A stretch of DNA of 64,000 nt from contig VYZB01000217.1 in NCBI GenBank assembly GCA_013397455.1, positions 248,001 to 312,000 on the forward strand, written 5' to 3'. The translations under genes and the position numbers were made by a program. Positions 24,333 to 37,400 of the stretch are shown one piece after another. Source of the stretch: Crotophaga sulcirostris (lineage: Eukaryota > Chordata > Aves > Cuculiformes > Crotophagidae). How positions within the stretch are numbered: position 1 is the first letter of the stretch; every line of letters starts with the position of its first letter. Below the pieces are notes generated by a model. The model had not been told where the DNA came from. It worked only from the letters and a program-made list of their open reading frames with translations, and did not search any database.

Positions 24333-24424
24333 TCAGGAGCCAACGAAGCCAGAGACATGCCTCACTGCGATCGACTCAGGAAACCTGATAGATGCCTCAT
24401 TATCATTACCAAAGTAGTGTTTCA
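24333..24424 (-). other. Candidate terminal exon, unrecognised gene
   Basis: On the minus strand a textbook 3' splice site (TCTCTTCTTTCCCCCTAG) precedes a 92-base segment that, read in phase 1, stays open for 29 codons to a TGA at 24333-24335. The translation includes KHYFGNDNEASIRFPESIAV. Five CpGs fall within about 120 bases of otherwise CpG-poor DNA, which suggests constraint. I do not recognise the peptide. The opposite strand is also open over the same bases, so the signal may reflect a conserved non-coding element and not coding sequence. Confidence 0.22.
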
Positions 24425-24661
24425 CTAGGGGGAAAGAAGAGATACGAAAGGAAATGAACCAAGCCTTCCATTGGGATCATATCTAACATTCTTCTCTCCT
24501 TCAGCATAGAGTATTCCCCATTAGTGAACTCTCCTTGAAAGAGTGGTCAAAGTTCATGTTGACCAGAGTCTTAATTACCTATGACATAACATACATTTTC
24601 ATGGCAAAAAATGCATAAATGGAAGAAAAATAATTTGTAATTCTAAGCATCATGGCAATGA

Positions 24662-24808
24662 TCAGACAACTGCAGGATAAATATCCAAATCAAATATTTG
24701 TCGCGGCTTCTTAACATGATCTATCTCTTCCTGCAGTCGCTGAATGGTAGTGAGGAAAAGTTTGTGTTGAAAAGCAAGAGTGTTATCTTGACAAAGGCAG
24801 GAATCCTC
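24662..24808 (-). other. Candidate terminal coding exon, unrecognised gene
   Basis: On the minus strand, CTG repeats and GTGGGCAGTAG form an acceptable 3' splice site. After it a 48-codon frame runs to TGA at 24662-24664. The translation contains LAFQHKLFLTTIQRLQEEID followed by HVKKPRQIFDLDIYPAVV. It is amphipathic and charged in a way that looks like real protein, with a plausible short coiled coil (LFLTTIQRLQEEI). CpGs are kept at CGA, CCG and CGC positions. I do not recognise the family, and no AATAAA signal was found in the next 250 bases downstream. An alternative is a conserved non-coding element that happens to be open. Confidence 0.28.
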
Positions 24809-27800
24809 CTACTGCCCACAGCAGCAGCAGCAGCAGAGCCCTTTTTGTCTGTCACTATTGCGCTTTTCCCTCAGTAGCAGTCTATATGTTGGGGGGAATT
24901 GGCAGTCTTCCACTGGATGAAAAAAAGAATCTAATGTATTCAAAACTTGAGCACAAATACTTCCACATCCAGCTGATAAGTTGGCAAAATTATTTTTCTT
25001 GATCTATATAGCACTTTATGTAAAGGGTATTGGCTTCCAAAAGCTCTCAGGATATATCAATAACTGATAATTCTCCTCAGATAGAAAAGTTTTTCTCCTC
25101 TCGAGCCCTGCTTGGTATATTAAAAACCTTGAAGATAGGTCAAACATATAACAATGTGTTTCTTTTTGTCAGATATCTGGGAAAATAATTAAGTTGCAAT
25201 TATTTTTTCCCTCAGTCACTGAAAGGGCATATTCATTGACTGGGAGTTTCCACTGTGTCTAGGTTGGTCAGATAGATATTTTCCAGAATTTAAGGGAAAT
25301 GCTAGATGGTCTTGAAATCAGACATGTAAAGAGTGTTTCCAAGCGTGGCCTCTGTGCTACCCTCTGCACCACAGCTGTGGACATTCAAGGCAAACACTTT
25401 GAGTGCAGTATATTCTTTTTCTAGAAAAAAAGTAAAATTGTCACCATTCAGTGTCTCAAGTGCTGCCACACTGGAGGAAACATTTATATGCAACTGTGAA
25501 AGATGTTTTCAAAATCCATTTGGGCTTCATAAGAATGCCTGCTGCCAGATGCTGTCAAAGAAACTTGTTGAATCAATGTCTAAATCTGTTTCCTTTCTGC
25601 TTGCACTGCTTTGACCAATTTCTCCCATTGCAATGACCACCCTTCAATTTCCTGGCAGAACCTTTGTGTGGCTGTCTGGGGTCACTGAATATTCTGACCC
25701 AGAAATAATGATCTAGAGTGTGTCTAGGTTTAAGAGATATCTATAAATCCCACAGTGTGTGTCTGCTTTTTTAACTTCCTGAGAAGGAACGTACCCTGTA
25801 TTTACATCATACATGTGGGTTAGAGCTTTCAAAACTTTTAGATTTTTGAATGATCACATCAGACTCAGCTGATTAAAAAACTGAGCGGTAAATAATTGCA
25901 GTTTTATGAGTGAAAGTGCCTCACCTGGAATTTCCAAGTCCAACTCATTTTTACAGCTTTGAAACTTCATGCTTTTGTCACCTCTTCACTCTAGACAACA
26001 TTACCAAAGCAGTGCGTTTATGGCCTTAGCTGAGGTTAGAGACTCATGTGGATAAAATTTCAGTATTCTGAAATATAGCCAATGAGAAGATTTGTCATCT
26101 TGTTGCTCAACTTCCCTGTATTTCCTGCTTCTCACGTGATTTATTTGAGGACCACAAGGAAAAAATTTAAACATAGCAAAACTACTCTCTCTTTCACTCA
26201 GTCCTCTTTTTTGAATCCTGAATATCACATAAATATATGTAAATATATGTATATTTTACTGATATTTTAGATTAAAGACCGGAGAGACATGTATAGTTCA
26301 AGTTAATTTCTTTGAAACTTCTGCTGTTCTGACTGACCCATCTCAAAAATCTCTGAGGTTCAGATTGTGTCTTATACCTTGTTTTAACAACTTTGGTTAA
26401 CGTTTTCTGATACAGCAGAGAACAGCAGAGCAACAGAGAAAACCTTCCTAGGTGGACCTGTTGGTTTTATATGTATCAGAAGGAAGCAGAGAGGGAAGAA
26501 CTGAGCCTTTTCTGAAGAACTGTGGAAGTTTTCCCTAAATCTAGAAATATTTCCCATTTGACAGCCCATTAGGATACAGGTACTATGTGAAATGTTTTTA
26601 ATCAGATAGTAGTAAGCTGTAAATACATAACACAGAATGAACTGAAGGAATAATTTCTTCTTCATTTTGTTCCTGTGGACCATGCTAAAACTTCAGCACT
26701 TACTACAAAATTGTTTGTGAATTGCCACTGAGAAAATGTGTGTATTAACAGCATCATTAAGCCAAGTCATTCCAATTTCATGTACCTCTTTCAAAGTGAC
26801 ATGAAAATAAAAGGACTTGACAAAATGAAACCATGTTCATGCTAATATTTAGCTTTTTTAGAAGTCTGGTTGCTTGTTGATTACTCACAGCTAGCTTGAG
26901 GGAATGGGGCAGAGATGGTTTGCAAAAGATGTTCATTCCTCTTCAGGTAAGCACCTCACTCGTATAATACAGTTTACACTTTGCTTCTTAATTCCCCACC
27001 TCTTCCCCCAAACTGATGTAGTGACATAAATTCCTTTTACAGATTCGGTTTGTTCTTCTTTAGCCATAAAGCTGGCAGCAAAGTAAAATCTATATATTTT
27101 GAGTTTTTTCTACTTTGCACATTGTGAGTCCTGAGATAGATCAGAAGACGTAATGAATATGAGTTAGAGAGAATGTGACAACAGCCTGAGGCCATGCTTC
27201 CCTGGTCTGTAATCTTGTTAAATCTTGCTAGCTAAGCAGTCAGATGTTTCCTAATACATAAATGGAAGAACTCAGGTGTATTTGGTAGGAGTGACTGTGC
27301 TGAATTTGCTTACTGATATGGAGTTAATGGGTCACTGCTGATGACATTATTTCTCAGTCTGTGGCTTCTAAACATACTATTAGAAGAATGTGTCAAACTG
27401 AATCGTGAACTGTAAACAGGAAATCTCATTGCATAAGAAGCACTTTAATTTTCACATCCCAACATAGCTTTAGCAATAATTTCACTTGAATTGATTATTC
27501 GATGGAATAGATAATACTTTGTCCCCCTTTTTTATGCCATGCTGTCGTTTTTACTGAGAACTCTGTCTCAGTTCATGGGACCAGTGGTTTGAGATTCAGT
27601 TTTTCATTGAGTCATAGTAAAATACCTATATCTCATCTTTGCTTTCAAGACATAGTACAGGAGAATTCAAATATGATAATAAAATAGATAATGAGAAAAA
27701 ATATGTATATGTAGACAGGAACTAAGAGAATTATGAAGATTAATTTTACATGAGATCTGCAAATGAAATCTCATTGCTTAATACTGATCAGTGTCTACTT

Positions 27801-29603
27801 TGGAATTCTAATGTGTAATATCCCCAAGTTCAAAAGTGTTTCTCTTATTTTCCTCATGTTCTTTCCACAAGAATCTGAAATGCCACTTCCTTAAAAGAAA
27901 TCTAGAACAATTTCCGCTAACTGTTTTTTGACTCAGTCCTTAAGCTGTTTACTATTAATCAGTGACTTTTCCAAAAAGACAATATAGTTATCTAAATATA
28001 TCCCTTCTCCCTATCTGTTCGGGCTTTTTTTTCCTTCATCCTTTCTGATCGTGTCAAGAACTTTTCACTGGTGACCTGACTGCAAGAAACCTGGGTTTTG
28101 TTTACACTGCAAATTATTATACGACATTGTAATAATCTGGGAAATGCTGATGTTGAAGAACTTTGCTGCAGGTGATAAGATTATGCACACTCAAGGTTAT
28201 AGATCTAAACTACCTTTAAAAACGTAAAAACTTAATGAGAACCTAATATGAAGATCCAGCAGGGTAGAGTCTTTATCACTATGTGCAGAACAACAGCAAC
28301 AGCAAAGCTTTTCAATAATTGATTATAATCCTTGACTCTTCTGAGACCAGGGTGAATTATTTATTCATATTCTATATGTAGACGTTTCTAACAGACATAC
28401 AGACATTATCTTTGATTACTTTGTGTGTACATTGGATTATAATAATCTTCAAATTAAATTTTCTTAATTATTTTTGATTTTAAAAATTTCTACCATACCT
28501 GACATAATTTTAAAGCTCCCATCTTGTATTGCATGACAGCTAATCAATAAATCACAGGCCATAACACCTCTGCCAAATATATCTTTGACTACGCTATACC
28601 CCTTAGTAGAAAAGTTGTGTTTGAACTGCAGACCGGTTTGATTTCCTGTTTTGTGAATTTTCTTGCTAGCAGATTTGGTCTATTGAAGACTGCAGTTTAG
28701 ATAAGAACGAATAAAAGAGAGAGTTTGGAAGAAAGAATAGATGAGCTTTTTGCAGTCTCCACCAGACCCAGGCGTTTTCAGCTCATTGAGAATCCATGGC
28801 GATGTACTTCAGAAGGTAGGAAGTAGCCTTAATTTTGTGTTTCAGGTTCCACTTGAGGTCAAGCATTTGAGCAATCTTTATTGTCATTTTGGACTGGTTC
28901 AGGTGGTCCATACATTGGTAATCTATTGAAACAAAAATCCACATTGCGAGTGTTCATAACTCACTCTGCAGTTACTGCCTTGTTTTTACTAAGTGATTCA
29001 TATAGAACAAACCCAAATTGCACTCTCACTCATCCTTCAAAAGGCTAAAATGATTACATTTTTTTCATTTCTATCGCATCAAACAGAAATGAATGGAGAA
29101 AATATAGTTTATTTCAGGAAATAAATTTTTCCTAATTTAGAATGGAAAGCATAATAACAAATACATTTAGAAGAAGTAAAGCAAGGTGAAATTTCAATGA
29201 TTTAGAATTTTTACTTCAGAAATACAAAGCTGGAAATAGTTTAAGTTAACACAGTGCAGTGATCTGGACATACTACTATATTGAATTCAACCATTGGCAA
29301 GAAAGCTGGTTTTTTTCCTTGATTGTATGTACTAGACTGCATAATAGCTGAAGCATCCCAGTGATCTGTTCATCCATTTGACTGAACTTTCTAAAACAAG
29401 CTAGGAGCATTTTTCCCCCCATACTTCTTCCTGCATAATCTTCAAAATTTGAAAAGCCTGTAAAATGGAGATATATTTTTGCTGGCAGTCCTTTGCTGAC
29501 ATACCATAAATCAGGTATGCTAACTATTCTCCCTTCCCCACTGTCATATTGAATGTTTTTCCTGAGCACTCCCAGTTGGCATCATTCAGCCTGTTTTTTT
29601 TAA

Positions 29604-29846
29604 GGGTCAGAAACAATGGCACTGTTCTGGCAGTTACTGGTAAAAAAAGTTCAAAACATTCACATTTCTTTTAACAAAAGATATTTTCTTCTCCAGTACA
29701 ATCCTTTAGCAAAAAAACATAGAGACCTTTAAAGAATGGGTTCAAAACTTTTGAAACCGAAATCTTCAGGAATTGTTAAAGCACTTGAAACAAGATGGGT
29801 GGCCTGTAGCTACGGTTCGGTAAAGGCTGTGTGGGAATACTATTAA
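29604..29846 (+). pseudogene. Degenerate hAT-type transposase fragment
   Basis: One plus-strand frame, from after TAA at 29601 to TAA at 29844 with a single internal stop at 29736-29738, gives in order ALFWQLLVKKVQ, then SFNKRY about five residues on, and after the stop ALETRWVACSYGSVKAV. In ZMYM1-like hAT transposases a phenylalanine-rich helix (fFxxLQxxYnFFs), an S-x-KR motif and then L-x-x-TRW followed by xxAVKA occur in this order at similar spacing. They lie upstream of the C-terminal hAT dimerisation region. No terminal inverted repeats, zinc finger or C-terminal domain were found. Identification is by motif order only. Confidence 0.35.
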
Positions 29847-31323
29847 GCGTTGTGCAGAACAAATACTCTAAGAGTTCTTCAGAGAGTACTCACTGTGACA
29901 GGAAGGAAGGAACAATGTACAGAGAGCCTGCAATGACAAATTCTTTAAAAGCATCTGTCATGAACTTCAGAACCATATCTGCACAGAGCTGCTGGACCCT
30001 GAGAAAACTGGCTTGGTGAAAAAACTTAATTCCTCCCTGTTCTCCTACCGTCTCTAATGTTTCTGGAGCATAGTTCAAGAACTGGTGGAGTCAGATAAAC
30101 CAAGAATCAGTTGCCTCCAAGACTCAATACGTACAGCTAGAGACATTTTGTGAAAGTTTGTTGAACTATTTGTTGAAAATATCTGGGAATTAGGTAACTC
30201 TAAAAATGATGGCATTTAGCATATTTTCTCTGTGAATTTATATCCTTTTCTTAGGCTAGCCTAAGAATGGAAATTAATATAGTGATCTCTCCCTAGGTTT
30301 TTATCCACAGCTGTGTAAGGCTGTCTATATTGACCTGAGTAACAACCTGCTTTGGATTCCTAGTTGCGTTTGAGTAATTTCATGTTTCAGAAAATGTGAT
30401 ATAATTTGCTATATTTGAAAATTGCTGTATTATAGCCAATCAGAAATAGAATTATGAGAGAAAGGGAGCTCAGAGTCTGAAAATATAAGCAGCATTGGAG
30501 TAAGGTTTATACAATACTAGAGAAATTAAACACTTATTTTATAATTATTCCTTTCTAATTTGTTCCATTGAATATCATATAAAGAGTGGTTTTGCATCAT
30601 AAGCCTTTTAATGAACCTGAATTATTAGATTTACCCTCTCGGAACTTTTAATCTTCATCATTGGTTTAAAAAATCAAGGGCATCACAGAGGTGGAAGTAT
30701 AAAGTACAAAGAAAACAAAGTATATATAAACAAATCTATAAACGCAAACACATAACCGACTCTTCTAATGTCATATTTCTGTTCCAGACTCATACAAATA
30801 AACACGAGCCTGCAAGGTACTGAGCAATCCCAGTTTCCACAAAAGTGGTTGAACTTTCGCATGCTGCAGGCTAATCCCAAGGATTCCCAAACAGCAAAAA
30901 TGATCAGTAGCATACTTCGTTCCTGCAGTCTTTTCTTTGCTATTATGCTAATGGTGGTGTAGTTACTCTGCATCACACAAATGTCTACATTTTCTTTCTC
31001 TCTCAAATTGCAAAGTCTTCCTCTTCTCCCAACTTATATATCAATCTTATTAAGGTTCTTGTGCAATATTGCTCGTGTGTTATAGGTTAACTTTTCCGTA
31101 TAATATGTCTTCACACATAAGCAAGACAAAGTTTACCTTCAATTAAATAAATAGCACTTAGACATAAGCTTTAGTCTCACATGAGCTTTAGGGCAGAACA
31201 AAATAAAGAATTCTGGGGGTGGGATGAAGAACTTAAGGATTCTTCTGCTAATTTTCTTTCTTTTTCTTCCATCCTTGTGCTCAAAATGTAAAGTCTTTAT
31301 CTTTTCCCCTTGACTGATTACAG

Positions 31324-31445
31324 AGAAATGAGTAGGCAGAGGTGGAAAGGGGAAGGAGGAGAAGAAGAGTCTTCTTTAGAAAAGCATGTATCTTTCGCTG
31401 GAATTGGAAGTATCTCAGAATCACAACAGGAGGCATCCAGCCCAG
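31324..31445 (+). other. Candidate internal coding exon, unrecognised gene
   Basis: A strong 3' splice site (CTTTATCTTTTCCCCTTG, branch-like CTGAT, then TACAG) and a good 5' splice site (CCCAG|GTAGTG) flank 122 bases that stay open in one frame. That frame would read EMSRQRWKGEGGEEESSLEK and then HVSFAGIGSISESQQEASSP. The acidic and serine-rich composition resembles a disordered phospho-region. The frame stays open past the donor to TGA near 31540. Purine-rich DNA favours open frames, and I recognise no family, so this remains a hypothesis. Confidence 0.22.
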
Positions 31446-34400
31446 GTAGTGAGAGCAGCAGCAAACCAAGTTCAGTACTTGTCCCCGTTTATCTTGTTCT
31501 GCCCTGTTTTTACCCTCCAGAAAGGTTACGCTACCTGTGAGGCAGAAAGAGGTCTTGGAGGGCCTATCCAATCAATCCTTTCCCTTTTGCAGCACTGAGG
31601 GTGGGGGCACGCGGGAACAACTGGGCTGAACTAGCTTTAAATCACGATAACTGCATTTTTCTTTTCTCTATGGTTAGCATTAATAAGAACGACAATAAAA
31701 ATGCTCCTGTTCTGAAGTGGTGTTGGTGCTTGATTTGTACTCGCTCTTCTCTTAGTTTCATAGATGCTTAAGAGGCTTAAAAGCCCTTAAAAGCAGTGTT
31801 TAAGGACCAGAGACATTCTCTTTCTTTCCCCGGTTCCCTTTTTTCCGGCCCTCCAAAGATGTTTCAAAAACAAAGCTCTCCAGATAGTCTTGTTTCTCTG
31901 TCTGTATGGTACCCTCTTCATGTTTTCCTCTTTGTGTCTCTGACTCACTCATCTCTACCAATCACATCCCAGCTGACTGCAGCTCTGTTATTTCAAAACT
32001 TGGAGCTGACCTGAATTTCCCAGTGAAAATTCAGAACGATGAGATATTTCCATCCCATTCTCAGGGCTTTTCTTCGTGACTATTGCCAGCCTCACTGCCA
32101 CTTGCAGGCTTTTTTTGTTGAAGAGACCGCGTACTGAACATCTTATGACAGCGGGAAAATGTCACTTGAGTACGTTTTCTTTAAACATGAAAATTGTGCT
32201 GAGGTGTGCCTGGCCAGGAACAAAGCTGAGGGGTGACAGGTCCAGACAGATGGCCAAGGGACAGGGTCCTGGAGTCGTCAGGAGATGCATTGCCTCCTCT
32301 TTGTGGGCAGAAGGTGGCAATAGTAAATGTTGTAAAGATTGCAGTGTCACTCTCGGCGACAAGTTTCCTGGTTGTCTCTTCCCTGTTTAGAAGTTTCTTG
32401 CCGTATGCCGGTCAACGCCCTAGCTTTTTCTTTGCTCACCATCTTCTTACAACTACAACAGACCAGTCAGCATGCCCAGGAGATAATTTCCTAATGAATT
32501 GTTTTCATGTGAGTGTTGGTGAGGCGAGGGTATATCCCAAAGGGGGAGAAGAGCATGTTCAGAGATGATTTCAGAAGCTGCCTATCTGAGAGACTTGCTG
32601 GTCACTGCTCCCTCCGGCAAGACGAATCGTGCAATTCCACCTGCCCTTCACATTGCTCATGCAGTTGTAGTGGGTTATATCATTATAGAACATGCTTACC
32701 CTTCTTCCTTTACATAACCTATAAGTTACACTAAAACAATTGCATTCACTGTATTGATACAAACACCCTAATAATGCCAGACCATAGACCAATTACATCT
32801 ATGAACAGCTGCCGGAGTTCGTGCAGCAGATATTGAGGAAATAAATTTGAGAACATGCAGAAGAAATAAGAAACTGAAAGGCAGGAGCATTGTTAAATGA
32901 ATAAGATAAAGCCAAACAGGCTTCTTACGTACCTTATGGGTACAATAAGGCACTGTGACTGAGAGGGAGTGGCTGAGAACAGAGCTACAGGTAAAGCAGT
33001 TATTTATTCCTAGGTATTTAAAATCTTGATTTACATTTCTGGATAGTGAAAATGGTGTCATTTCATATCTGACTTGCCTTAACTAACAAAGATGGTGTTT
33101 CTGGTTTGGAGACAAGCAAGATTTCAGATGTATTCTAAGAACTAAGAAAGAGAACCCCAAACCGCTTATGTTTGTCATTTCTGGATCTCATGTCTTTTCG
33201 GCACAATCACTTAGGATGAAAACTGACTACCAATGAAAGACCTGTCAGCTCACAAGCATCTGAGCTTTGGTTGTTCTGATGATTGACAGAATGGGTAAAC
33301 TTTTTCTAAATACCATTAATTTGGAGTTTCTGTGGATGCTAATTTTGTTAATAGTGACTACTGATTGCTAAAATACTCTAGTTTCGTGTGCGAGGCAGAG
33401 TCCAGAATAATGTCTGAAAGTATTCTATATCCCAAAAGCTCAGGATCATAGCTTTCTGAACATTGCTTTTGAATTATGCTCTTGGAATAACTGTTAAGGT
33501 TTCAGATACAACAGGGAAGAGATAAATCCTGAGGAGGGTACTTTACTACTATCGACTCATAACTTTTTCTCAGACTACTTGATAAATTATAACTTTTTAC
33601 CATCTAGAAGAAATTTATTATTGTTTTCAACAAAATACCTTGCTTTGAAGTTTCTTTGATTTTCTTTAAAACCAGAAATGTTATTTTTAGCGGGGTTAAA
33701 ATTCTTGCCACAACCACAGAAAAATGGTCATGAGGCTTTGGCTTTCAGATTGGAGTGAAATTCTAAAATCTGTTTGTAGAAATTAGATTTTTTTCTAGAA
33801 GTTTCTCATCAAAGTGCATTTTTTAATCTAAAAAACAAACCTTGTTAATTGGAAATGTTCAGGTCGAGTTTCTTTTTTTTTTCTCATTGTCATTTAAAAG
33901 GAGAAGAAAGTTTACCCAAATATCAAGATCAGGAACAGCTAATTAGTAAAATGTAACTATTCCATGCATATGCTCATGCAGAGCTTCCCAAACCCTTTAC
34001 AAGCTTGTTGTCAGCCTGCGTTAATTCTCAAATACCTCTGAAATGTCATGGAAAGGTATGAAGATGTTCTTAAACCATTTGCTTATTATAGGTAGAAACA
34101 GAGACTTGAAGGCTTAGTGGTTTGCTGAATGTGATGAAAATTTGTTGAAGTACTAGAATAAGTACAGAATCTCAGAAATTTTTTCTTACCCCTGAAGATC
34201 ACATTGCTTTCTAGAATATGGATTTGAGAGACAGTATGGGAAATAACAGTTACTGAGGCCTTGTACCTGCATTTATTTTTCTGTTTTGATTACTGAAACA
34301 ATGACACATTTCCCAATTTTATGGTTTTTATTTGTGCCCTTTTTTGATGAAATAACATTTAAATTGAGATGTTTACATGGACCTTTACTGAGTCAGGTGC

Positions 34401-37400
34401 TTGCTTGCACTGATTTATTGCATAGGCTGGGCATCAGTAATTCACAGAGGTTAACATGCATGCTACTAATTCATTTTTCTTGCACTTTTTTTATTATTTG
34501 GTAGTTACAGTCAGCTCTTCAGCATTTGTAGATGGAGTGTCAGAGAAGTTTGACTGTGGGTCAAAGATATTTGGCTGTCTCTGTATAAGCCACTCTCCTG
34601 AGAAGGAGAATATAGCCACGTTTAACAGTCTGTCCAGTGTACTCATCTGTTTGCATGGTCACTAGTTCAGAAATCTGTTCTCCACAGTCAGCTGTCACTA
34701 GTTTTCTTTTATCCTTTACATCCTCTTTGTCCTTTCTTCTGATTTATATGTATTTCACATGCCATACTTCCATTTTATCCAGCCACTTCTCAACATTGCT
34801 GTCTGGCTGCTTATTCAGGATAACAGATAACTGGCAACATGGAGGTGAAAAACCTCTTATGTTTTAAAGAGCACTGCTTCTCCACCTTCACCTAATCAGA
34901 GTTCCCTTGTCCCTAGGTGATTAAGAATTTGTCCACAGAATGGTTTTCACATTCACCTATCAGATGGCCTCAGCAGCTGACTAAATATGAGAGTCTGTGG
35001 TTTATTTTGAACTACTGCCTTGGGATATAACCATCATAGGCACTACAGTTACCATCCAATTAACCTTTCCTAATATCTCTTTATTCTGGTCACTGTAACT
35101 TTCTATAGTCAGCACCAGATGTCTCATACCTTTGCCTCTGCAATGCTTCTGAAAAGACTGCAGCTCAGCACTGCATCATCCAGGTGTCACACGTTTCTCA
35201 TCATCCTTCATTTCTATTCATTTCCTTCAGGAGGTATCCCTGCCTTACAGTGGACATCTCCACGACCTGTATTTGGATAGTGCCATCTTGAGTAAGAAAT
35301 AGTTGTTAAAATCATCTCAATAAATACAGGAGGGATAGGCTTCCAGAAATGAGAGTAAACCTAAGGCAAGCAGCCCTGGAGTAAAGATCTCTGGACTCTA
35401 TTCTAGTATTACCTTTGGGAAAAAAAAAGTTACTGTCAAACCCAGTATCTACTGCTTATTTGCTGAAATGCTTAAGAATTTACACCATCCTTTGCTGAGT
35501 ATGAAATCACAAATGCAAATGGTGACAATCTTTAGTAAATTTCAGAAGTATTATCCATGTTTTTGGTGCTGAATTTTGAACAGAGTTAGAATGTTTGAAT
35601 GGTTTTCGTCACATCTTTATGATAAAAGAAGCCTTGAACTTGTTTTATTGAATATTTGCTGTAATACTTCTACAGACACATGTACTTGCTTCCCTGTCCA
35701 ACCAAATAGACAAAAATGAGGAAGAGAGGAAACTCATCCGTACAAAGAGGAGAAGAATGCCAGTAATTTAGCTCAGACTTCCTTAAATACAAACAGCATC
35801 AAAGCACAGCTGGATGTGGAAAGCAGAAACTGTCCTGCTTGTCCCTGAGACTATAAGCTTGCCCTAACTGTTTAATTTGGAACATCCTTCATGGCTTAGC
35901 TGACTAAATGAAAGCCATAACTAACAAGACCTTTCATAGTTCTCATTCCAGGTGGCTGTTTGCACTTTTATTATTTCTAAAGCAGCTTGTAAGATCCTTA
36001 GCATCTAATCTACAAGAATTTTTATGTCTTTTGGTCAAGTTTTGATGGAATTTCTTATTTTTGGTTGTTTTATTGTAAGAATTGTCTACAAAATGCAAGA
36101 CAGACTTCTATCTCAGTGATGTAAGGGTTAAATCTGCAGTAACTTTCATGATTTATTCTTAATCTACCCCAGTTTTAAGAAAATAGAAATCACACTCAGA
36201 AGATCATCCCCACTGAAACTCATTATACCAATTATGTGATGGCAGCATTTGTCAGTACTATTTGTTCATTATTTCAAAGGAGAATTACTAGGTACATGAT
36301 GATGCAGTTGTCTTATATCCAGACAGCAAGAAATAAGCTGATAATGATGCATTTAATATATTCCTTAGCCCATAAGCAGAGCCTTTTCTGAATAATTACA
36401 CCCCTAAAATCTCTATATGGGTTTAGGCAATATATGTGTCTCTGTGTACATTTTGAACAACTCAATGTGGTTGTACACTTTGTCACACGTTGAAACACTG
36501 CAGAGTTTTTCTTCACTGTGTTTGGGACTTAGTGGCAACTCTTCATGTTCATAAGTATTAACCATGCAAGGTGTTGAATACCAAGGGCCCCATCTTTATT
36601 GCCATTTATCATGGAGTAAACTTCCTTTGTGTTCTGCAGATGTACTAACCCTTACTCTCAAGAGCACACCCCTTCTACAGGCTGAAAGGTGTATAAGCCG
36701 TTGCTCTGCTTTTAGGTTTTCCTCTATTGATAATTCATCAGCCTTGTATATTAAGACATAAACGTGGCAGTTTATATAGCAGCCGCCTAACTTCCAACCT
36801 GTCTTGGAGAAGAACAGACTAGAGTAATTGCATGATTTTGGAGAATGTTTTTCCTTTAACACTGTTCAAATGAAGCAAGTTTTTCTAAATATATAGAAGA
36901 TGGTATAGTTCAGCAAACTGGCATATGGTTAGTCCAGCAAGCCCTTTCTGTCTGCGTAAGTCCACCCACTTTTTTTACATTTATTGCGTGCTGGGGGGAG
37001 CTGGTTTTTGGTTTTGTTTTTTCTTTTTTGCCCCTAATTACCGGTCATAGGAAATGAAGGCAATTATGTCTGTATGGCACAATTCATCACCGTTGCCTCA
37101 GATGAAAGACTACCCTGAAATTTAAGAGATGGCTGAAATTACTTCAACTTGTGGGAAAAGACACAGTTGGAACAAGTGTCTTATTTGCACATTGGAATCT
37201 CCAAACAGAACAACTCTCTCTCAAGCATGGCAGTCTGAGACTCACAGCCTCTGCCACATTAACGGACTGAGATAGCAAGTTTTTTAGCCAAAATCAAGAC
37301 GAGTAAACTAAGGCGACACAAGCAATTATATAGAGGATTACAGACTGCTTAGAGATGACCAGCATGGCATGTTAATATGACCATTGGAATATTTGCACTT

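Noticed and set aside
25302..25505. Minus-strand open frame after a TTTCACAG acceptor-like site
   Set aside because: Weak pyrimidine tract, no recognisable protein and no CpG or composition support. Considered as an extra exon of the 24 kb candidate but not retained.
29276..29569. 97-codon minus-strand open frame upstream of the hAT fossil
   Set aside because: It reads like protein by eye, but no family, splice signal or link to the opposite-strand hAT frame could be shown.
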